From positions 1,798,001 to 1,862,000 of the forward strand of contig NZ_OY764209.1 in NCBI RefSeq assembly GCF_963668165.1: a stretch of DNA of 64,000 bases, written 5' to 3'. Below, piece by piece: positions 58,701 through 64,000 of this stretch. Every line of letters begins with the position of its first letter. Position 1 is the first letter of the stretch. Source of the DNA: Marispirochaeta sp. GTDB taxonomy: Bacteria; Spirochaetota; Spirochaetia; JC444; Marispirochaetaceae. The position numbers were made by a program, and so were the translations under genes. The notes beneath the pieces were generated by a model, which was not told where the DNA came from, did not search any database, and saw nothing but the letters and a program-made list of their open reading frames with translations.

Positions 58701-60239
58701 TTGAACGACGTTGATAAAAACAATCCGATACCTATCTATCATCAGCTGAAGGAAATGATCAAAAAGAAAATCGAGACGGGCGAGTTTACCCCCGGAAGCC
58801 GGTTGCCAACTGAACTCGAACTGTGCGAGACCTTCAAGATCAGCCGGACACCCGTACGTCAGGCCCTGTCCGATCTGAGTCACGAGGGTATCCTCTATCG
58901 CAGGCCCGGGGCGGGGACTTTCATAAGTGATTTCTCCCTATCTCCTTCACAGGACATTATGCGGATAAAGGTCATGATTCCGGAGGAACGTTGGGCCCAG
59001 ACCCTGCAGGACGCGGCCGCGGTGTGGAACCAGGAGAATCCTGATCAACAAGTCAAGCTCGAACTGTTTACCGTCGGTCACGCTGAGTTTCAATTCAAGC
59101 TTATGCATGCCCTCGCCAGCGGTAACGCCCCGGACCTTTCGCTGATAGATACAGTCGGGTTTGCCCAGTTCGCGCGGGACTATTTTATATTACCTATTGA
59201 CGAGATCGATCCGGAGTGGGTCGAAGAAACCTATAAGCAGGATTTTTTTCAAGCCTGCGTACATGGCAGTTATTATAACGATCATATCTATTCCATCCAG
59301 GCCCAGACGGATATGGCCCTGATATGGTATCGCAAAGACTGGTTCGAGAACGAAGGCATCAGTCCGCCGGCCACGTGGGATGATCTGATCTGGGTATCTC
59401 AATACTTTCAGCGGGAGGAGATACGCAAACGTTACCGGATCGGGCCGTTCGCCCTTGGGTTTACCGCCGGTTTGAAAGCCGGAGAGACTACCACCCATCA
59501 ACTGCTGCCTCTGCTCTGGTCGACCGGGGCTGATATCTTCGACGATAACCGGGTTGTGCTCGACAGTGACGGTACCAGGAGGGCCGTGGAGTTCCTCAGC
59601 GATTTGGTGCACCGCTACAAAGTGGCTTCGCCGGAGGTTACTTCCAACGAATGGGACAGCGCCATGCGCCTGTTCGCCCGCGGGGAGACAGCGCTCTCAT
59701 TCGGCGGAAGCTATGAGAGCGGTATGATTAAAAAGATTGCCGGCTGGAGTGAGGAAGAGTTCTGCCGGCATGCAGGATTTATTCCTATTCCCGCCGGCAG
59801 GAATGGAACACAGAGTACGAATGTCGGCGGCATGGGCTACGTCATTTACCGGCAGGCCAAGCAGCCCCGTCTGGCCCTGGAAATACTGAAAATCGTCACC
59901 CGGCCGAAATTGATGCGTGAGTTCAGCGTATCCACCAACCAGAACCCGTCCCGGATATCGGTCCATAAGAGCCTGAACCCCAGGCAGGAATCGTTCCTGT
60001 ACCAGACTTCCAAATTCCTCTACCAGGGGCGCATGCGTCCGATCCTGCCGGAATATCCTTTGGTTTCCGAACAAATTCAGGCTATGTTCGAGAATGTGGT
60101 CAGTCAGCGACTGAGCGCGGATGTTGCGGTTGTCAAAGCGGCGGAGATTATCAGCGCAATAACCAGATTTCCGATGGATAGGGACTATTCGGCGGAAAGA
60201 GAGGATAGATATTATGAAAAAGCTCGGAGAAACAACTAG
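58701..60239 (+). CDS. GntR-type regulator fused to a sugar-binding (SBP) domain
   Basis: The start is TTG at 58701 after AAAGGAGAGGG. Residues 8-78 are a GntR winged helix (PIPIYHQLKEMIKKKIETGEF, SRLPTELELCETFKISRTPVRQAL). From about residue 90 to the end (512 residues in all) the protein looks like an ABC solute-binding protein, with AAAVWNQENPDQQVKLELF, YYNDHIYSIQAQTDMALIWYRKDWFE, NEGISPPATWDDL and GGMGYVIYRQAKQPRLALEIL. No signal peptide is present, so the binding domain is in the cytoplasm and should sense the imported sugar. Most GntR proteins use FCD, UTRA or LacI-type domains; a class-1 ABC SBP is rare. It heads an operon with the permeases and overlaps the first by 26 bases. Confidence 0.88.
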   Translation: MNDVDKNNPIPIYHQLKEMIKKKIETGEFTPGSRLPTELELCETFKISRTPVRQALSDLSHEGILYRRPGAGTFISDFSLSPSQDIMRIKVMIPEERWAQTLQDAAAVWNQENPDQQVKLELFTVGHAEFQFKLMHALASGNAPDLSLIDTVGFAQFARDYFILPIDEIDPEWVEETYKQDFFQACVHGSYYNDHIYSIQAQTDMALIWYRKDWFENEGISPPATWDDLIWVSQYFQREEIRKRYRIGPFALGFTAGLKAGETTTHQLLPLLWSTGADIFDDNRVVLDSDGTRRAVEFLSDLVHRYKVASPEVTSNEWDSAMRLFARGETALSFGGSYESGMIKKIAGWSEEEFCRHAGFIPIPAGRNGTQSTNVGGMGYVIYRQAKQPRLALEILKIVTRPKLMREFSVSTNQNPSRISVHKSLNPRQESFLYQTSKFLYQGRMRPILPEYPLVSEQIQAMFENVVSQRLSADVAVVKAAEIISAITRFPMDRDYSAEREDRYYEKARRNN

Positions 60240-61086
60240 CCTTCTTGTTGTTACAGTTCCCATTCTGACTGTGGTGTTTCTGCTCTTCTACTACGCTGTG
60301 GGGTGGAACTTCTACATCTCTTTCACTGACTGGAAGGGGTTTATCCCGACATACAACTGGCTTGGATTAAAGAACTATTACGAACTTTTTACTGATTCGC
60401 TTTTCTGGATTTCGCTTAAGAACAATCTTCTCCTAATAGTCGTCTTCGTTCCCGGAGTGCTGCTGATCGGTCTGCTGTTCGCCATTTTTCTCGATCAGAA
60501 TATCAAAGGGGAAGGCTTTTTTCGGACCGTGTTTCTGCTGCCGTTTTCACTCTCCTTTGTAGTTACGGCCACGCTCTGGACCTGGATGTACAGTCCGAAG
60601 GTGGGTACCATCAACACACTGCTGGGTATGGCGGGCCTGGATTTTCTGCAGGCTGGATGGATCACCGAGCCGAACCTTGTGATGTTTTCCATCATCGTCG
60701 CGCTGATCTGGCAGTTCGGCGGTTACTCGGTGATCATATTCCTGGGGGGTATTCGCTCCATTCCCGACTCCTCCATCGAAGCGGCCAAAATGGAGGGGGC
60801 CTCGAGTCTGCAGCTGTACCTGAAGATTATCATCCCGCAGCTGAAGGCCTCCTTCGTCACCGGTTTCATAGTCTTCATGTGTTTCGCCCTGAAAGCCTTC
60901 GACTTTATATGGGTATTGAACAAGGGAGGCCCCGGCTATTCTTCCCACATTCTGGGAGTTTCAATGTACAAAGAGACCTTTGTTCTGGATAAGTATTCCT
61001 ACGGAGCCTCGTATTCGTCCATCATATTCCTGCTCAGTTTGCTCCTCGTGGTTCCGTTTTTAACCAAAATCTACAGCAGGAAATAA
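60214..61086 (+). CDS. ABC sugar permease, MalF/UgpA-type
   Basis: The 290-residue protein has six membrane helices and the binding-protein-dependent permease loop SSIEAAKMEGASSLQLYLKIIIPQLKAS (EAA motif) near residue 190. YTDWKG-like FTDWKG near residue 28 is typical of MalF-like subunits. It works with the permease four bases downstream and the periplasmic binding protein at 57226. The start overlaps the regulator gene, so expression is coupled. Confidence 0.92.
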   Translation: MKKLGETTSLLVVTVPILTVVFLLFYYAVGWNFYISFTDWKGFIPTYNWLGLKNYYELFTDSLFWISLKNNLLLIVVFVPGVLLIGLLFAIFLDQNIKGEGFFRTVFLLPFSLSFVVTATLWTWMYSPKVGTINTLLGMAGLDFLQAGWITEPNLVMFSIIVALIWQFGGYSVIIFLGGIRSIPDSSIEAAKMEGASSLQLYLKIIIPQLKASFVTGFIVFMCFALKAFDFIWVLNKGGPGYSSHILGVSMYKETFVLDKYSYGASYSSIIFLLSLLLVVPFLTKIYSRK

Positions 61087-61090
61087 CGTT

Positions 61091-61927
61091 ATGAATAGAA
61101 GACATGCAATCAAACCGAACCGCGTAATTCTCTATCTGTTTCTGATTTTCTTTGCGATCTTCACTCTGCTGCCACTGTGGAGCAGTATGGTGACCGCTTT
61201 GAAGACGTCCAAGGAGGTAATTCTGAGTACGCCGATCAGTCCTCCGCTGGAACCGACTCTCATGCCGTTCGCCGAGTCATTCGGCATTATCAGAAAGGCC
61301 CTGTTCAACAGTATCGTGCTGGTTTGTACCGGCGTCGTCGTTTCGAGCTTTTTCGGCTCGATTCTGGCGTTCTCCTTTTCGAAATACCGTTTCAGGGGAT
61401 CGCAGTTTATCTTTTATATGCTGATATTTTGTCTGTACATCCCTCCACAGGCCCAGCTGATTCCGATGGTAAGGATCACCTCTCTGATCGGGCTGCACGG
61501 TAATTTCAGCGCGCTGGTACTCATCTATATGCTTTTCGGGATTCCCATGAGTACCTTTATCTTCAAAACGCTCTACGACGATCTGCCCGAAAGTCTGCTC
61601 GAAGCCGCAAAACTGGACGGGGCAGGTACCTGGAGGATCTACCGGCGGATTATGCTGCCGATTTCGGGTATTCCGTTGATCATTGCCTCGCTGCTGCAAG
61701 TAACGATTATCTGGAACGATTATATCTGGGGCCTGATACTGACTACCGGCGAGGCCAACCATCCTGTCACTGTAACATTGGCTAATCTGAAGGGGTCCTT
61801 CGTGGCCAAATGGAACCTCCAAATGGCCGGGGCTTTATGGGTGGCCCTGCCCACCATGCTCATTTTTATTGTACTCGGTAAGTACATCATCCGCGGATAT
61901 ATGGGAAAAATGGGGGAATTCGTATGA
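61091..61927 (+). CDS. ABC sugar permease, MalG/UgpE-type
   Basis: The 278-residue protein has six membrane helices and the motif ESLLEAAKLDGAGTWRIYRRIMLP near residue 170, the EAA loop that docks the ATPase. It begins four bases after the first permease and its stop overlaps the start of the small membrane gene. It completes the permease pair. The uptake operon has no ATPase of its own. Confidence 0.92.
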   Translation: MNRRHAIKPNRVILYLFLIFFAIFTLLPLWSSMVTALKTSKEVILSTPISPPLEPTLMPFAESFGIIRKALFNSIVLVCTGVVVSSFFGSILAFSFSKYRFRGSQFIFYMLIFCLYIPPQAQLIPMVRITSLIGLHGNFSALVLIYMLFGIPMSTFIFKTLYDDLPESLLEAAKLDGAGTWRIYRRIMLPISGIPLIIASLLQVTIIWNDYIWGLILTTGEANHPVTVTLANLKGSFVAKWNLQMAGALWVALPTMLIFIVLGKYIIRGYMGKMGEFV

Positions 61928-62082
61928 AAAAAGTCATTGCCGCAGGAGTCGCTTTACTGTTCGCCGGTGGTCTCTTTTCCTACCTGTCCACAACTTTTCT
62001 GATGTGGCGGGTGGTTTTTTCAGGCTTACTTTTCCTGTCTATCTATGTATTCATCGAAGGCTTTATCAACTACGAAGGATAG
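61924..62082 (+). CDS. Small two-helix membrane protein (52 residues)
   Basis: ATG at 61924 overlaps the permease stop in the ATGA arrangement. The peptide begins MKKVIAAGVALLFAGGLFSY, continues with a second hydrophobic stretch (WRVVFSGLLFLSIYVFIEGF) and ends NYEG. The two helices separated by a short polar turn suggest a small membrane subunit that may sit with the permeases. No family is recognised, and homologues could have been missed because of its size. Confidence 0.6.
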   Translation: MKKVIAAGVALLFAGGLFSYLSTTFLMWRVVFSGLLFLSIYVFIEGFINYEG

Positions 62083-62086
62083 AACA

Positions 62087-62917
62087 TTGAACACAAAAAA
62101 CCTGCGTCTGGCTGTTATTCAAATGGACTGTGAAGTAAAAAACAAAGAGCTGAACATGAAACGGACGATGAAATTCTTCGATCGCTTGGAGGCTGATACG
62201 GATATTGTCTGCCTGCCCGAATTTTTCTCAACCGGCTATAACCTTGATCTGATCGGGTCCGACTACTTTTATCTGGCCGAGACTGTACCCGGCGAGACGA
62301 CCGCCGCCTTGGGCCGGAAAGCCGTGGAAAAGGGATTTGCCATAATTGGAACAATTGTCGAAAAAGACAAACGGCAGGAATCGGTCCTCTACGACACTGC
62401 CTTTGTCATTGATAAGAAAGGTGATCTAAAAGGGAAATACCGTAAATACCATCTCTATCCCACCGAACATTCCTATTTTCGTCCCGGAAACGATGTTTCG
62501 GTCGTTAACCTGGATGGAATGAAAATCGGAATGGCGATCTGTTTTGACCACGCTTTCCCCGAGCTGTTTCGCCTGCTGGCGCTTCAAGGGGCCCAGATTA
62601 TCGTCATACCATCGGCCGTACCTAGGGGGTATGCCTACCTTCTGGATCTGCGGACGCGGGCCAGGGCCCAGGACAATCAGGTCTTTGTCGCAGCGGCGAA
62701 CCGAGTGGGCCGTGAAGGCACGGTCGAATACTGCGGGCTAAGTAAAATCGTGGACCCAACGGGAACCGTTTTGGCCGAAGCGTCCGGGGAAGAAGAAGTC
62801 ATTTCCGCAGAAATTCATATAGACCGGATTGCCGAGGAGCGTAAGCGCGAACCGGTCCTGCGAAGTATCCGACAGGATTTACTGAAGAGCGTGTATGATG
62901 CCACGGAAATGGAATGA
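62087..62917 (+). CDS. Carbon-nitrogen hydrolase (nitrilase superfamily)
   Basis: TTG at 62087 is chosen because AAGGAT precedes it. The 276-residue protein holds the three catalytic residues of the superfamily: Glu in CLPEFFSTGYN (near 43), Lys in GKYRKYHLYPTEHSYFRPG (near 117) and Cys in MAICFDHAFPELFR (near 150). Related enzymes hydrolyse amides, carbamoyl groups or ureido groups. In this operon it may deacylate or deamidate an imported conjugated sugar or amide, but the substrate is unknown. It follows the small membrane gene by four bases and ends the operon. Confidence 0.87.
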   Translation: MNTKNLRLAVIQMDCEVKNKELNMKRTMKFFDRLEADTDIVCLPEFFSTGYNLDLIGSDYFYLAETVPGETTAALGRKAVEKGFAIIGTIVEKDKRQESVLYDTAFVIDKKGDLKGKYRKYHLYPTEHSYFRPGNDVSVVNLDGMKIGMAICFDHAFPELFRLLALQGAQIIVIPSAVPRGYAYLLDLRTRARAQDNQVFVAAANRVGREGTVEYCGLSKIVDPTGTVLAEASGEEEVISAEIHIDRIAEERKREPVLRSIRQDLLKSVYDATEME

Positions 62918-63279
62918 ATAGTAGGAAAAATACTTAGGGCAATATGCTGTTTTGATTTAAGAAATACGGAGAAGCAATTAAGCCTAATGAAACTGCGGAT
63001 CCGTTCATAGAACACGGCCTGAAGGCTTTTTCTCCGGCATTCAATATCCTTATCCCACTCAACAGTGGAGCCTGGAAGCAAAACTGAAACCATTTCTGAC
63101 GAGCATTTCGCGTCAGGTCCGGCAGCACCGGTGGAAGGCATTTCTTGTTCGATGCAGGGAATCAGGAAGCTGGACTGCCTGTGGGCAGCAATGCGCAAGC
63201 GAGGGGGTACCGAGAAAACTGTATGTGAACATTGGCGCCTTCTTCAGAGCCCACAGGTTGCAGCTGAGCGGTTCTTGAA
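62918..63279. other. Decayed region after the nitrilase gene
   Basis: It begins with AATGAATAGTAGGAAAAA, the dispersed motif also seen at 31670. A weak coding look (EGISCSMQGIRKLDCLWA, EKTVCEHWRLLQSP) appears near 63130-63250 on the plus strand but resembles nothing I can name. No intact gene is present. Confidence 0.4.
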
Positions 63280-63486
63280 GTGGGCTTGAGGTACGCCCGG
63301 CCCTGCCGTCCTCTGGTTGCCCGTATTTTGGGACGCAACCACTTGGAGGCAGTCAAGATGGAAGTCATGGATGAGTACCTGAATCATCACATCCGCCTTT
63401 CTGGTAGTAGTACCAAAATCTTCGGACATGAGGCGATCTTTGCCATCCATCAGGGGTCCGACGGTTTACTGCGAAGAGCCAACTAA
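63280..63486 (+). pseudogene. Fragment of an ExeA-like AAA ATPase (transposition helper)
   Basis: The fragment translates as GLRYARPCRPLVARILGRN and then EVMDEYLNHHIRLSGSSTKIF and GHEAIFAIHQGSDGLLRRAN, a recognised C-terminal part of ExeA-like ATPases that accompany DDE transposases. The Walker motifs and the start are missing. A TAA follows at 63484. Confidence 0.6.
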
Positions 63487-63657
63487 CAAACGAAAACCGC
63501 GCTCATTATCTGCGCCCGCTGGGTGATTATGTTCGCCGGTACTCTGATTAAAGACATAAACGGAATTTCTACTCTTCTGATTGATTCTGTAGCAATGATT
63601 ATCTATGTTGGTTTAATTATCTTCGGTATACGGAAAAATAATACGCTGCGTTCTTGA
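63487..63657 (+). pseudogene. C-terminal remnant of a membrane protein
   Basis: The frame ALIICARWVIMFAGTLIKDINGISTLL, with a second helix SVAMIIYVGLIIFGIRKNN, ends in a TGA at 63655-63657. It has two hydrophobic helices but no start of its own other than ATG 63529, which would give a 42-residue peptide. It follows the ExeA-like fragment in the same frame across a stop. The original gene is unidentified. Confidence 0.4.
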
Positions 63658-63753
63658 ACTGTGAAAATATAGAATAACACGCTATATTTACATACTCAGA
63701 GTTTAATATACGAACAGCTTACTGCTTAAGCAGGTATCAGAACAGGAGACAAC

Positions 63754-64000
63754 ATGAAGTCAACACCAAACCCCAAAGGACCCTGGATTCACCGTTTTTC
63801 GATACGTCTTTTTACGGTGATTCTGGCCATACTTGTATATTGGGTTCTCGGTTTTTTTGTCGAGGATATCGAGTCGATCAAGGGCCCCCAGTACAGCGAG
63901 ATCGAAAAAGAATACGTCGATCAGTCCCTTGTTGAACAGGAAGAGAATCTCACCGCCGATATTGCCGAAGTGGACCGCGCTATTGCCAACAAGCGTGAAG
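63754..64000 (+). CDS. N-terminal part of a membrane protein with a coiled-coil, runs off the window
   Basis: ATG at 63754 lies after AGGAGAC. The open part begins MKSTPNPKGPWIHRFSIRLF and has a hydrophobic helix VILAILVYWVLGFFV, then a hydrophilic, charged coiled-coil (SEIEKEYVDQSLVEQEENLT, EVDRAIANKRE) that continues to the end of the window. The pattern fits large proteins such as mechanosensitive channels with an N-terminal periplasmic coiled-coil, but the family domain lies beyond the edge. Confidence 0.75.
   Translation, partial: MKSTPNPKGPWIHRFSIRLFTVILAILVYWVLGFFVEDIESIKGPQYSEIEKEYVDQSLVEQEENLTADIAEVDRAIANKRE

Noticed and set aside
1..64000. tRNA or rRNA genes, or a phage or plasmid origin
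   Set aside because: I looked for acceptor/T-arm patterns and rRNA signatures and saw none. No replication gene is present.

Overview
The window looks like a chromosomal piece of a free-living, heterotrophic spirochaete-like bacterium. This is inferred from gene style (TRAP and ABC sugar systems, GntR regulators, a TonB system, DUF1566-type and FG-GAP lipoproteins); no rRNA or marker gene proves it. Two kinds of DNA alternate. Core-like blocks have balanced base composition, long operons and clear ribosome sites. Accessory blocks are visibly AT-rich gene cassettes embedded in broken insertion sequences.

Layout. 1-1.7 kb: a tyrosine recombinase fragment, an attC-like site and a VapBC toxin-antitoxin pair. 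1.7-12.7 kb: a sugar or sugar-acid catabolic cluster with two FadR-type GntR regulators, transaldolase-like proteins, a DapA-family lyase/aldolase, a TRAP transporter (P, Q, M), a D-2-hydroxyacid dehydrogenase, DhaK/DhaL-type kinase subunits and a short-chain dehydrogenase. Parts are decaying: one transaldolase is truncated, another has in-frame stops in its tail, and dhaK is frameshifted. 13-37.7 kb: the main accessory island. Passenger genes are a broken GNAT, a truncated flavodoxin, an AAA ATPase, two MNT/HEPN pairs, a deaminase, a HAD hydrolase, a Phd/PIN pair and unknown proteins. They are separated by a recurring chimera made of an IS91-family (HUH, Y2) transposase remnant fused to the end of an IS481-like element. 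An IS3 element, group II introns, a MITE and IS1634 debris add to it. Inside the island (28-31.6 kb) lies a GC-richer pair: a nitroreductase-like protein and an acyltransferase/alpha-oxoamine-synthase fusion.

38-47.5 kb: a TonB-ExbB-ExbD operon with its outer-membrane receptor and a lipoprotein, an XRE/membrane-protein pair and surface lipoproteins. 47.6-53.9 kb: a second accessory block, with a Crp/Fnr gene split by an ISAs1 element (9-bp target duplication), a second near-identical group II intron and more cassettes. 54-62.9 kb: an alpha-mannosidase/ABC sugar-uptake locus controlled by an unusual GntR regulator fused to a solute-binding domain. 63-64 kb: debris, then the start of a membrane protein.

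The most interesting structure is the cassette array. Several passenger ends carry attC-like folded sites (integron cassette recombination sites). Seven copies of a 33-base hairpin abut the target-like tetranucleotide CAAG immediately 3' of passenger genes, as expected for the origin end of a rolling-circle IS91/ISCR-type element. A truncated eighth copy stops at exactly that point. No integron integrase is seen. The array may be a cluster of attC sites lacking an integrase that was overrun and partly spread by an IS91-like element; this is inference.
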